Source of the DNA: Oscillospiraceae bacterium | GTDB lineage: Bacteria; Bacillota; Clostridia; Oscillospirales; Acutalibacteraceae | Direction of reading: 5' to 3' | Assembly (NCBI GenBank): GCA_902792905.1 | Contig: CADBBH010000002.1 | Location: 1-64,000 of the forward strand | DNA length: 64,000 nt | Part shown: piece after piece, positions 23,918 through 31,951 of the stretch | Position numbering within the stretch: position 1 is the first letter of the stretch | Layout of the letters: each line of letters begins with the position of its first letter | Translations under genes and position numbers: made by a program | The notes under the pieces: generated by a model | Told to the model about the DNA's origin: nothing | Databases searched by the model: none | The model's input: the letters and a program-made list of their open reading frames with translations, nothing else

Positions 23918-23994
23918 TGGCGACCCGGAACGGGCTCGAACCGTCGACCTCTAGCGTGACAGGCTAGCGTTCTAACCAGCTGAACTACCGGGCC
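23918..23994 (-). tRNA. tRNA-Asp (GTC)
   Basis: 77 bases including CCA. Acceptor GGCCCGG/CCGGGTC with a G-U pair, anticodon loop CTGTCAC. A short inverted repeat (GACCTGTATA/TATACAGGTC) lies between it and tRNA-Phe and may be a processing site. Confidence 0.93.
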
Positions 23995-23996
23995 AT

Positions 23997-24072
23997 TGGT
24001 GGGAACAACAGGGCTCGAACCTGTGACCCCCTGCTTGTAAGGCAGGTGCTCTCCCAGCTGAGCTATGCTCCC
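23997..24072 (-). tRNA. tRNA-Val (TAC)
   Basis: 76 bases including CCA. Acceptor GGGAGCA/TGTTCCC, anticodon loop CTTACAA, T-loop TTCGAGC. First gene of the tRNA operon, two bases before tRNA-Asp. Confidence 0.95.
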
Positions 24073-24190
24073 TAACGGCCGCTCTCATAAGCGGCTTGAT
24101 AATAATACTACACTTTTATTTGAATGTCAAGCACTTTTTTTCAAAAAAAGTTATTATATTATTGAGGAATGTTTTCTTCTGTGAATTCCG

Positions 24191-24901
24191 TCAATATCCG
24201 TTTATTTCTTTATTCTGCATTGCGAGCAGAATTTTGCTTCTGACGTTGCCGTATTTCTTTTCGAGCGAGGTCAGGAGCTTTTTGGCCTCTTCCCGCTCGG
24301 TGTTGCCGTCGGCAGGGCAGGCACTTTTTTTAACGGGCAGGTCAAGTTTTCTCGCGACCCTCGCGCAGTCGCTCTCCCTCGCGAAAATCATCGGTCTTAT
24401 TACAGTGATTTCGCTCCTGTCAAGATAGGTGACGGGCATAAAGCAGTCGAGCGAGGCGTTATTGAACAGATTCATCGCGAAGGTTTCGGCAATATCATCG
24501 AGATGATGACCGAGAGCGACCTTGTTGTAGCCGAGTTCCCTTGCCGTCTTGTTAAGAACGCCTCTTCGCATTTTCGAGCAGAGGGAGCAGGGGTTTGATT
24601 CCTGCCTCACATCAAAAATGAGGCGCGCAAGGTCGGTCGGCTTTACGGTGTATTCAACTCCGAGCTCATCGCAGAGCGCGCGTATTTCGCTGAAATCGCC
24701 GTCTTTTCCGCCGAAGCGCATATCGATTGTAATCGCTTTGAGTTCAAATCTCTGCGGATAAAAATCGCGGAATCTCGCCATCGCGGCAAGCAGGGAAAGA
24801 GAGTCCTTGCCCGCGCTGACTCCGACGGCAATGCTGTCGCCTTCGTGAATCATATCATATTTCTGCACCGCAGAGCGCATGTATCCGAGTAACTTCTGCA
24901 T
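24191..24901 (-). CDS. TtcA-family ATP-dependent tRNA thiolation enzyme
   Basis: A 236-residue cytosolic PP-loop ATPase of the TtcA/TtuA family, which activates tRNA bases by adenylation before thiolation. The PP-loop reads VSAGKDS at residues 28-34. The Cys pair PCSLCSKMRRG (C113, C116) is followed by GHHLDDIAET, the usual TtcA signature, and later a SACPADGNTER segment. The Cys pair would hold an Fe-S cluster in this family. The start lies one base after the stop of ymdB, so the two are co-transcribed. Which tRNA base is modified cannot be told. Confidence 0.85.
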   Translation of the reverse strand: MQKLLGYMRSAVQKYDMIHEGDSIAVGVSAGKDSLSLLAAMARFRDFYPQRFELKAITIDMRFGGKDGDFSEIRALCDELGVEYTVKPTDLARLIFDVRQESNPCSLCSKMRRGVLNKTARELGYNKVALGHHLDDIAETFAMNLFNNASLDCFMPVTYLDRSEITVIRPMIFARESDCARVARKLDLPVKKSACPADGNTEREEAKKLLTSLEKKYGNVRSKILLAMQNKEINGY

Positions 24902-24902
24902 T

Positions 24903-25670
24903 TTATTCCACCGAAACGGCCTGCGCGCTTACGCAGACACCTGTTTTGTTGTCAATTTCAAATATGCAGCCGTCCATTTTGCATTTGCCGGGGGCGGTGT
25001 CGAATCTTGTCGGCATGCCGGTTCTCATGAAATTTATCGCGAGCTCGGGCTTTACTCCGAGCACGGATTCGGCGGGACCCGTCATTCCGAGATCCGTAAT
25101 GAATCCCGTGCCGCCGGGGAGGATTTTTGCGTCGCTTGTCTGAACGTGCGTATGAGTGCCGAAGACGGCGGAAACCCTGCCGTCAAGATAATAAGCGAGA
25201 ACGCCCTTTTCAGCGGTCGCCTCTGCGTGGAAATCGACGAGCTTTATCCTGCAGTCGGCCTCATCGAGAATTCTGTCAACGCAGTCAAAAGGATTGTCGC
25301 AATCGTCCATATAGACTCTGCCTGCGAGATTTATAATGCAGATTCTCGTGAATCCCAGATCGACGATTTCATATCCTCTGCCGGGGGCTTCCGGGTGGAA
25401 ATTCGCCGGCCTTATGATATTGCGCTTTTCATCGAGATAAGAATAAATCTCACGTCTCTTGAAAACGTGGTTGCCCGTAGTAATGAAATCGACTCCGCTG
25501 TCAAAGAGATAATCCGCGGAGTGTGGGGTGATGCCGTTGCCGACTGCGGAATTCTCACCGTTTGCAATCGTAAAATCAATGCCTTTGACTCTTTTGAAAG
25601 CGGGGAGTTTGGCTCTGAGAAATTCGCATCCCGCGTCCGATACAACATCGCCTATAGCGAAAATTACCAT
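24903..25670 (-). CDS. ymdB: YmdB-family 2',3'-cyclic phosphodiesterase / metallophosphoesterase
   Basis: A 255-residue di-iron/manganese phosphoesterase. Metal-binding motifs appear in order: IGDVV (Asp8), ANGENSA (Glu39, Asn40), TGNHVF, VDFHAEATAEK and GTHTHVQTSD, all diagnostic of the YmdB family (TIGR00282). In Bacillus subtilis YmdB hydrolyses 2',3'-cAMP and affects biofilm/motility choice, and its gene follows rny (ymdA) as it does here. The gap to rny is 74 bp and contains a strong stem (25691-25722). The downstream ttcA-like gene is almost fused to it. Confidence 0.93.
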   Translation of the reverse strand: MVIFAIGDVVSDAGCEFLRAKLPAFKRVKGIDFTIANGENSAVGNGITPHSADYLFDSGVDFITTGNHVFKRREIYSYLDEKRNIIRPANFHPEAPGRGYEIVDLGFTRICIINLAGRVYMDDCDNPFDCVDRILDEADCRIKLVDFHAEATAEKGVLAYYLDGRVSAVFGTHTHVQTSDAKILPGGTGFITDLGMTGPAESVLGVKPELAINFMRTGMPTRFDTAPGKCKMDGCIFEIDNKTGVCVSAQAVSVE

Positions 25671-25690
25671 AATTAACTCTTTTCTATATC

Positions 25691-25722
25691 AACGGGCCCG
25701 CAAGCTTCCCTGCGAGCCCGTT
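25691..25722. other. GC-rich stem between rny and ymdB
   Basis: AACGGGCCCGCA (25691-25702) pairs with TGCGAGCCCGTT (25711-25722) with one mismatch. On the minus strand no U-tract follows, so it is more likely an RNA-processing or partial attenuation element than a full terminator. Confidence 0.5.
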
Positions 25723-25744
25723 CCGATTTAATATTTTTTGCGGA

Positions 25745-27304
25745 TTATTTTGCTACGCCGAAAGCGCGGGTCTCTCTGATGAGATTGACCTTGATTTCGC
25801 CCGGATATTCCATAGTGGACTCAATCTTTTCGGCGATTTCTCTTGCGAGAGTAACCATCTTGTCATCGGTGATGACTTCGGGTTTGACGATAATTCTGAC
25901 CTCTCTGCCCGCCTGAATCGCGAAGGAGCGCTCAACTCCGTTGAAGCCTGTCGCGATATTTTCGAGAGCTTCGAGTCTCTTGATATAGTTCTGGAGATCT
26001 TCTCTTCTCGCGCCCGGTCTTGCCGCCGAAATGGCGTCTGCCGCCTGAACGAGAACGGCAACCGTGCTCTTGGGCTCAACTGTGCCGTGGTGAGCCTCGA
26101 TGGCGTTGACGATTGTATCGTTCTCCTTATATCTCTTTGCAAATTCGGCACCGAGCTGGATGTGTGTTCCCTCCATCTCGTGGTCGAGCGCCTTGCCTAT
26201 ATCGTGGAGAAGACCCGCTCTCTTCGCGAGTCTCGGATCGATGCCGAGCTCGGTGGCCATAAGGCCGCAGAGATAGGATACTTCAAGCGAATGATTGAGC
26301 ACGTTCTGGCCGTAGCTGGTGCGGTATTTGAGCTTGCCGAGGAGCTTGACGATTTCGCCGTTCACGTTGCCGACATCGGCATCGATAACCGCTTTTTCGC
26401 CGGTCTGCTTGATTGTCTGCTCAACCTCGCGCTTTGCCTTCTCGTAGAGTTCTTCGATTCTTGCCGGATGGATTCTGCCGTCCTGAATCAACTTCTCAAG
26501 TGTGATTCTCGCAATCTCTCTGCGTACGGGGTCGAATGAGGAAATCGTAATGACTTCGGGAGTGTCGTCAATTATGAAGCTGACGCCCGTTATCATTTCA
26601 AGAGTACGGACATTTCTGCCCTCTCTGCCGATTATTCTGCCCTTCATCTCATCATTGGGAAGGGGAACGGCTGAAACGGTAGCTTCGCTGGTGTGGTCTG
26701 CCGCGCAGCGCTGGATTGCGGTGGTGATAATCTCTCTCGCGAGGTTATCCGCCTCATCCTTGGTCTTCTGCTCGTATTCTTTGATTTTGACCGCTTTTTC
26801 GTGGTCGAGTTTTTCATCAAGCTGCTTGATGATGTAGGCCTTTGCTTCGTCCTGCGAGAAGCCGGAGATTCTTTCGAGGATATCGAGCTCGCTCTTCTTG
26901 AGGGATTCGATTTCGGTCAGCTTTTCGTCCGCTGTCTTTATCTTGCCCTCGAGCACCTCTTCCTTCTTTTCGAGGTTGTTCGTCTTCTTGTCGAGCGCTT
27001 CTTCCTTCTGGGTTATGCGCTGCTCGAGACGGGTAACTTCCTTTCTTCTGTCGCGGAGTTCCTTTTCGGTTTCGGATCTCTGCTTATGAATCTCGTCTTT
27101 TGCTTCGAGAATTGCTTCCTTTTTCTTTGCCTCTGCTGTGGCGATGGCGTCGCTGAGAATCTTGTTTGCTTCCTTCTCCGCTGAGCCGATGGCCGCTTCG
27201 GCAACTTTCTTTCTGTGTGAACCGCCGGCGACAAAGCCGATGATTCCGCCGACTATAAGACCGGCGACAACGCCGATAATACAGCTTATCAGATCAAAGT
27301 GCAA
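25745..27304 (-). CDS. rny: Ribonuclease Y
   Basis: A 519-residue membrane-anchored endoribonuclease that starts mRNA decay. There is an N-terminal transmembrane helix (residues 5-28), then a long coiled coil rich in E, K and R (about 30-205), a KH RNA-binding domain ([27 protein letters not shown]), and an HD phosphohydrolase domain with the metal motif [12 protein letters not shown], ending [32 protein letters not shown]. Length and order are typical. The gene begins a minus-strand operon with ymdB and the ttcA-like gene. Its promoter at 27414-27442 and a hairpin in its leader (27366-27393) are visible. Confidence 0.97.
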   Translation of the reverse strand: MHFDLISCIIGVVAGLIVGGIIGFVAGGSHRKKVAEAAIGSAEKEANKILSDAIATAEAKKKEAILEAKDEIHKQRSETEKELRDRRKEVTRLEQRITQKEEALDKKTNNLEKKEEVLEGKIKTADEKLTEIESLKKSELDILERISGFSQDEAKAYIIKQLDEKLDHEKAVKIKEYEQKTKDEADNLAREIITTAIQRCAADHTSEATVSAVPLPNDEMKGRIIGREGRNVRTLEMITGVSFIIDDTPEVITISSFDPVRREIARITLEKLIQDGRIHPARIEELYEKAKREVEQTIKQTGEKAVIDADVGNVNGEIVKLLGKLKYRTSYGQNVLNHSLEVSYLCGLMATELGIDPRLAKRAGLLHDIGKALDHEMEGTHIQLGAEFAKRYKENDTIVNAIEAHHGTVEPKSTVAVLVQAADAISAARPGARREDLQNYIKRLEALENIATGFNGVERSFAIQAGREVRIIVKPEVITDDKMVTLAREIAEKIESTMEYPGEIKVNLIRETRAFGVAK

Positions 27305-27649
27305 CTGCGTTTCCTCCTTTCTAAGGAAATTCGATTATTTTAAGAAATAATTAATTCAGAATGGTGTGCCGGGTTTGAGCCCGGATTTGGCACATATTGA
27401 CACCATTATAAAGATATTATACTATTTTATAGTTAATGTCAAGAAAATTATTATATTTTGTATAAAAAATATAAACGTGACCTACATATTGTGTTTATTC
27501 TGCCGGCAAAGCAACAGTTTACGGATGATATTCCGGAAGAAAAAGAAATAAAAAATATAAAATTTATATTTACAAATTGCTTTTATAATGATAAAATAAC
27601 TTTTGGTGTTTTTTAACCTGTATTTTATTTTTACGGAGGATTGATTTCT
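27305..27649. promoter_or_regulatory. Divergent control region of rny and the PFOR gene
   Basis: A 345-bp AT-rich gap without a gene. On the minus strand TTGACA (27442-27437), 17 bp, TAATAT (27419-27414) forms the rny promoter. Its leader holds a compact stem-loop (GTGCC at 27366-27370 with GGCAC at 27389-27393, inner CCGGG/CCCGG), a possible RNA stability element. On the plus strand TATAAT (27584-27589) is the likely -10 of the PFOR gene; its -35 is weak. Confidence 0.65.
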
Positions 27650-30600
27650 ATGGAAAGAAAAAAGATTACCATGGACGGCAATCAGGCTGCGGCTCACGTA
27701 TCCTATGCCTTTACCGAGGTAGCCGGAATTTATCCGATTACTCCCTCGAGCCCCATGGCAGACTATGTTGACCAGTGGTCGGCAAAAGGACTCAAGAACA
27801 TTTTCGGCAACACCGTAAAGGTAGCTGAGATGCAGTCGGAAGCCGGTGCCGCGGGTACCGTTCACGGCTCACTTGCCGCGGGCGCTCTCACCACCACCTA
27901 CACCGCTTCCCAGGGACTTCTTCTTATGATTCCCAATATGTATAAGATTGCCGGCGAGCTTCTTCCCGGCGTATTCCACGTTTCCGCCCGTTGCGTAGCT
28001 TCCCACGCTCTCAACATTTTCGGCGATCACAGCGACGTTTACGCCTGCCGCCAGACTGGTTTCGCGATGCTCGCAGAGACCAACACCCAGGAAGTTATGG
28101 ATCTCGGCGCGGTAGCCCACCTCGCGGCTATCAAGGGCAGAGTTCCCTTCATCAATTTCTTTGACGGTTTCCGCACCTCCCACGAAATCCAGAAGATTTC
28201 CGTATGGGATTATGAGGATCTCAAAGAGATGTGCGATATGGATGCTGTCGAAGCGTTCCGCAAGCGCTCTCTCAACCCCGAGAGACCCGTTATGCGCGGT
28301 TCCCACGAAAACGGCGACATCTTCTTCCAGCACAGAGAAGCCTGCAATAAGTATTATGACGAGCTTCCCGCTGTTGTCGAAGAATATATGAATAAAGTCA
28401 ATGCCAAGCTCGGCACCGACTATAAACTCTTCAATTACTACGGCGCTCCCGATGCCGATAAGGTCATCATCGCCATGGGCTCCATCTGCGACGTCGCAGA
28501 GGAAGTTATCGATTATCTCACCGCCAAGGGCGAGAAGGTCGGCCTTGTCAAGGTCCGTCTTTACAGACCGTTCTCGGCTGAGAAGCTTGTTGAAGCCATT
28601 CCCGCAACCGCAAAGAAAATCGCGGTTCTTGACAGAACAAAAGAGCCTGGCTCACTCGGCGAGCCCCTTTATCTTGACGTTGTTGCCGCTCTTGCCGCTC
28701 AGGGCAGAACCGGCCTCAAGGTAGTCGGCGGCAGATACGGCCTCGGCTCCAAGGATACTCCTCCCGCAAGCGTATTCGCTGTTTATGATGAGCTTGCAAA
28801 GGATGAGCCCAAGCATAACTTCACCATCGGTATCAACGACGATGTCACCTGCCTTTCACTCGCGGAGAAGGAAGCACCCAATACTGCGGCAGAAGGCACA
28901 ATCGAGTGCAAATTCTGGGGCCTCGGCGGCGACGGTACTGTCGGCGCAAACAAGGACTCCATCAAGATTATCGGCGACCATACCGACAAGTATGTTCAGG
29001 CATATTTCCAGTATGACTCCAAGAAGACCGGCGGCGTAACCATCAGCCATCTGCGCTTCGGTGACAAGCCCATCAAGAGCCCCTATTATATCAACAAGGC
29101 CGACTTCGTTGCCTGCCACAATCCCTCCTATATCGAAAAGGGATTCAGAATGGTCAACGACGTTAAGCCCGGCGGCGTATTCCTCATCAACTGCCAGTGG
29201 GATGAGGCGGAGCTCGGCGAGAAGCTCAACGCGGAAGCCAAGAAGTATATCGCCGCAAACAACATCCAGCTCTACACCGTCAACGCTATCGACCTTGCCG
29301 CCGAAATCGGTCTCGGCAAGAGAACAAATACAATTCTTCAGTCCGCATTCTTCTCACTTTCAAAGGTTCTTCCCGAAGAGGAAGCAATCGGCTATATGAA
29401 AGAGAAGGCCCAGAAGTTCATGAAGAAGGGCATCGAAATTGTCCAGATGAACGAGAAGGCAATCGACGCGGGCGCTACCGCATATAAGAAGATCGACGTT
29501 CCCGCTGACTGGGCAAACGCAGTCGATACCGCAGAAGCGGTTTCTGAAAACGGTCCCGCCAAGCTCGTCAAGCAGGTTGACTCCATCATGAAGCCCGTAG
29601 GCGCAATGAACGGCGACGCTCTTCCCGTTTCCGCGTTTATGGATCATGTTGACGGCACCTTCGAGCAGGGCGCTGCCGCTTATGAGAAGCGCGGCGTTGC
29701 GGTCATGGTTCCCGCATGGAACGGCGAGACCTGCGCTCAGTGTAACAAGTGCGCTTATGTCTGCCCGCACGCAACTATCAGACCTTACGCCCTCTCCGCA
29801 GAGGAAGCGGCTGCCGCTCCCGAGAACGCAATCATCGTTCCCAAGAAGGGCAAGGGCAAGGATTCTTATCAGTATACCCTCGCGGTTTCCCCGCTTGACT
29901 GTATGGGATGCGGCGTTTGTATCGGCGTGTGCCCGACCAATTCGCTCAAGATGGTCTCCAGAGAGAGCCAGGATGCAATGCAGCCCGTATTCGATTATAT
30001 GGTCGCCAATGTTTCCGTCAAGGAAGACCTTGCGGACAACACAGTAATCGGCAGCCAGTACAAGACTCCGCTGCTTGAGTTCTCCGGTTCCTGCGCAGGC
30101 TGTGCCGAGACCTCCTATGCGCGCCTTATCACTCAGCTCTTCGGCGACAGAATGTATATCTCCAACGCCACCGGCTGTTCCTCAATCTGGGGCGGCCCCG
30201 CGGCAACATCACCCTACACCGTTGATAAGAAGGGTCACGGCCCCGCATGGGCAAACTCCCTCTTTGAAGATAACGCAGAGCACGGCTACGGCATGTATCT
30301 CGGCCAGAAGGCGGTCCGCAATTCTCTCATCGAGAGAGTGAAGCATATCGCCGAGAGCGACAGCGCTCCCGAGGAAGCAAAAGCGGCGGCTCAGGCATAT
30401 CTCGATACTCTTGAAGACGGCAAGGCAAACGCAGCTGCTGCCGACGCTCTTGTTGAAGCTGTCAAGGACAGAGACTGCGAAAACTGCAAGGCAATCGTTG
30501 CCAATAAAGAATACCTTGCCAAGAAGTCCGTATGGATCTTCGGCGGCGACGGCTGGGCATACGATATCGGCTTCGGCGGCGTTGACCACGTTCTCGCTTC

Positions 30601-31195
30601 CGGCGAAGATGTCAATATCATGGTATTCGATACCGAGGTTTACTCCAACACCGGCGGACAGGCCTCCAAGGCATCCAACATCGGCCAGGTCGCTCAGTTT
30701 GCGGCCGCAGGTAAGGAAGTTGCCAAGAAGAGCCTCGCCGAAATCGCAATGAGCTACGGCTATGTTTATGTTGCTCAGATCGCTATGGGCGCTGACAACA
30801 ACCAGACCATCAAGGCCCTCAACGAAGCCGAAGCATATCACGGCCCGTCAATCATCATCGCCTACGCACCCTGCGAGATGCACTCCATCAAGGGCGGCAT
30901 GACCAACTGCCAGGCTGAGATGAAGAAGGCTGTTGACTGCGGTTACTGGAACCTCTTCAGATACAATCCCGCTCTCAAGGCGGAAGGCAAGAATCCGTTC
31001 ACTATCGATTCCAAGCCCGCAACCGCGAGCTACAGAGACTTCATCATGGGCGAGGCCCGTTACTCCTCACTCACCCGCGCATTCCCCGACAGAGCCGAAG
31101 CTCTCTTCGACAGAGCCGAAAAGACTTCCGTCGAGAGATATGCTCACCTGCTCAGACTCAAGGATCTCTACGCTCCCGCAGCCGACGCGGAATAA
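27650..31195 (+). CDS. nifJ: Pyruvate:ferredoxin (flavodoxin) oxidoreductase
   Basis: Single-chain 1181-residue PFOR that converts pyruvate and CoA to acetyl-CoA, CO2 and reduced ferredoxin, central to anaerobic fermentation. The N-terminal pyruvate-binding domain has YPITPSSPMADYVDQW. The gamma-like domain (FWGLGGDGTVGANKDSIKIIG) and the beta/TPP-binding domain (FGGDGWAYDIGFGG, VYSNTGGQASKA) are present. Two 4Fe-4S ferredoxin clusters are CAQCNKCAYVCPH and CMGCGVCIGVCP, and a third cluster lies near CAGCAETSYARL. ATG 27650 follows GGAGGA. Codon use is strongly biased (many GGC, ATC, AAG), as expected for a highly expressed enzyme. An intrinsic terminator follows at 31218-31243. Confidence 0.97.
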   Translation: MERKKITMDGNQAAAHVSYAFTEVAGIYPITPSSPMADYVDQWSAKGLKNIFGNTVKVAEMQSEAGAAGTVHGSLAAGALTTTYTASQGLLLMIPNMYKIAGELLPGVFHVSARCVASHALNIFGDHSDVYACRQTGFAMLAETNTQEVMDLGAVAHLAAIKGRVPFINFFDGFRTSHEIQKISVWDYEDLKEMCDMDAVEAFRKRSLNPERPVMRGSHENGDIFFQHREACNKYYDELPAVVEEYMNKVNAKLGTDYKLFNYYGAPDADKVIIAMGSICDVAEEVIDYLTAKGEKVGLVKVRLYRPFSAEKLVEAIPATAKKIAVLDRTKEPGSLGEPLYLDVVAALAAQGRTGLKVVGGRYGLGSKDTPPASVFAVYDELAKDEPKHNFTIGINDDVTCLSLAEKEAPNTAAEGTIECKFWGLGGDGTVGANKDSIKIIGDHTDKYVQAYFQYDSKKTGGVTISHLRFGDKPIKSPYYINKADFVACHNPSYIEKGFRMVNDVKPGGVFLINCQWDEAELGEKLNAEAKKYIAANNIQLYTVNAIDLAAEIGLGKRTNTILQSAFFSLSKVLPEEEAIGYMKEKAQKFMKKGIEIVQMNEKAIDAGATAYKKIDVPADWANAVDTAEAVSENGPAKLVKQVDSIMKPVGAMNGDALPVSAFMDHVDGTFEQGAAAYEKRGVAVMVPAWNGETCAQCNKCAYVCPHATIRPYALSAEEAAAAPENAIIVPKKGKGKDSYQYTLAVSPLDCMGCGVCIGVCPTNSLKMVSRESQDAMQPVFDYMVANVSVKEDLADNTVIGSQYKTPLLEFSGSCAGCAETSYARLITQLFGDRMYISNATGCSSIWGGPAATSPYTVDKKGHGPAWANSLFEDNAEHGYGMYLGQKAVRNSLIERVKHIAESDSAPEEAKAAAQAYLDTLEDGKANAAAADALVEAVKDRDCENCKAIVANKEYLAKKSVWIFGGDGWAYDIGFGGVDHVLASGEDVNIMVFDTEVYSNTGGQASKASNIGQVAQFAAAGKEVAKKSLAEIAMSYGYVYVAQIAMGADNNQTIKALNEAEAYHGPSIIIAYAPCEMHSIKGGMTNCQAEMKKAVDCGYWNLFRYNPALKAEGKNPFTIDSKPATASYRDFIMGEARYSSLTRAFPDRAEALFDRAEKTSVERYAHLLRLKDLYAPAADAE

Positions 31196-31217
31196 TACAT
31201 ACACAGCAAAAACAAAT

Positions 31218-31243
31218 CCCGCAGCAGAGCAATCTGCTGCGGG
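31218..31243 (+). terminator. Terminator of the PFOR gene
   Basis: CCCGCAGCAGA (31218-31228), GCAA loop, TCTGCTGCGGG (31233-31243), followed by TAGTTTTATGG. Confidence 0.85.
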
Positions 31244-31311
31244 TAGTTTTATGGTTTCAGTTTGAAATGATTTGTCTTGACATAAAGCTTAATCTATGTT
31301 ACCATTTAGAT

Positions 31312-31423
31312 GCAGAGTGTGAGGCGGGTTGATTACCGACGCCTCTGCAAAGGAATACTGCTTCCAGCGCGCAACCTACGGGACGCGTCACATCGTTAAT
31401 TCGGTGGGCAGTGTTCCTTTTTT
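31312..31423 (+). ncRNA. Free-standing structured small RNA A
   Basis: A complete small transcription unit with no reading frame. The promoter is TTGACA (31277-31282), 17 bp, TACCAT (31300-31305). The expected start (31312) is exactly the first base of stem 1, GCAGAG (31312-31317) with CTCTGC (31343-31348). Stem 2 pairs AAGGAATACTGC (31350-31361) with GCAGTGTTCCTT (31408-31419), one mismatch, and encloses two smaller stems including a CGCG/CGCG one around CAACCTACGGGA. It ends in a run of six T. At about 112 nt it is not a tRNA, tmRNA or obvious 6S or SRP RNA. The class is not recognised. Confidence 0.65.
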
Positions 31424-31507
31424 ATTCATTTATCATCGTATTATGTCTAAGCATTTATCGGCCATAATGGGATTGACATATTGATAATTGTATGGTATTC
31501 TTCTTTC

Positions 31508-31577
31508 GGACAAGGGAGATATGCGAGCTTCAGTTTTCTTAAACTGCCGCCCCATATTTACGATCTTGTCCTTTTTT
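31508..31577 (+). ncRNA. Free-standing small RNA B closed by its terminator
   Basis: The promoter is TTGACA (31473-31478), 17 bp, TATTCT (31496-31501). The expected start, 31508, is the first base of GGACAAG (31508-31514), which pairs perfectly with CTTGTCC (31565-31571), followed by six T. Inside lie AGATATG/CATATTT and CAGTTT/AAACTG stems. So the whole 70-nt RNA is one closed structure whose outer stem is also the terminator. It converges on RNA C, with 17 bp between their ends. Confidence 0.62.
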
Positions 31578-31594
31578 ATACCATTTTGGGAAAC

Positions 31595-31655
31595 AAAAAA
31601 GATATGCCCCCCAGACTCTACTTGGTGGGGTTACCGATAAATCGGCGACATATCT
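31595..31655 (-). ncRNA. Free-standing small RNA C closed by its terminator
   Basis: The minus-strand promoter is TTGACA (31689-31684), 17 bp, TATATA (31666-31661). The expected start is at 31655, the first base of AGATATG, which pairs perfectly with CATATCT (its complement at 31606-31600), followed by a T-run. Inside are a CCGAT/ATCGG hairpin and a CCCCA/TGGGG hairpin, giving a three-way junction of about 61 nt. No gene follows on this strand, so it is not an obvious leader or riboswitch. Confidence 0.62.
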
Positions 31656-31707
31656 GTATTTATATAGATTATTATTCTCATCTTGTCAAGTCTTTTAATA
31701 CAAAGAA

Positions 31708-31737
31708 AATCCTCGCCCGAAGACGAGGATTTTTTTG
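31708..31737. terminator. Bidirectional terminator beside tRNA-Leu
   Basis: AATCCTCG (31708-31715) pairs with CGAGGATT (31724-31731). T-runs follow on the plus strand (31730-31736) and, after a short gap, on the minus strand. It terminates tRNA-Leu. Confidence 0.7.
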
Positions 31738-31823
31738 GTGCCGGTGGCGGGGGTCGAACCCGCACGGGGTATTAGCCCACCGGATTTTGAGTCCGGCACG
31801 TCTGCCAATTCCATCACACCGGC
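31736..31823 (-). tRNA. tRNA-Leu (CAA)
   Basis: 88 bases including CCA, with the long variable arm of a class II tRNA. Acceptor GCCGGTG/CACCGGC, anticodon loop CTCAAAA giving CAA, T-loop TTCGACC. Confidence 0.95.
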
Positions 31824-31910
31824 GAATATTTCGCCCTTGTATTATAACCGAGGGCAGTAAAAAAATCAAGAGCAAATTTCAGCTGTAAAACTGTAAAAAG
31901 CCAAAGAAAA

Positions 31911-31937
31911 CGGCGCACCGCTTATGCGATGCACCGC
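31911..31937 (-). terminator. Terminator of the NhaC-family transporter gene
   Basis: GGCGCACCGC (31912-31921), TTAT, GCGATGCACC (31926-31935), pairing with G-U wobbles. On the minus strand it is followed by GTTTTCTTTGG. Confidence 0.6.
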
Positions 31938-31951
31938 GTTTTTATAATAGC

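Noticed and set aside
26087-27184. Plus-strand frames inside the rny region
   Set aside because: Antisense to the long coiled coil of ribonuclease Y, where biased Glu/Lys codons leave reverse frames open.
31312-31423. RNA A as SRP (4.5S) RNA or 6S RNA
   Set aside because: The conserved GGAAGG-type SRP loop is absent, the length is too short for 6S, and its two ends do not pair with each other as 6S ends do.
31481-31888. 135-codon open frame on the plus strand
   Set aside because: It runs through two terminator hairpins and the tRNA-Leu gene. The region is better explained by small RNAs and tRNA.
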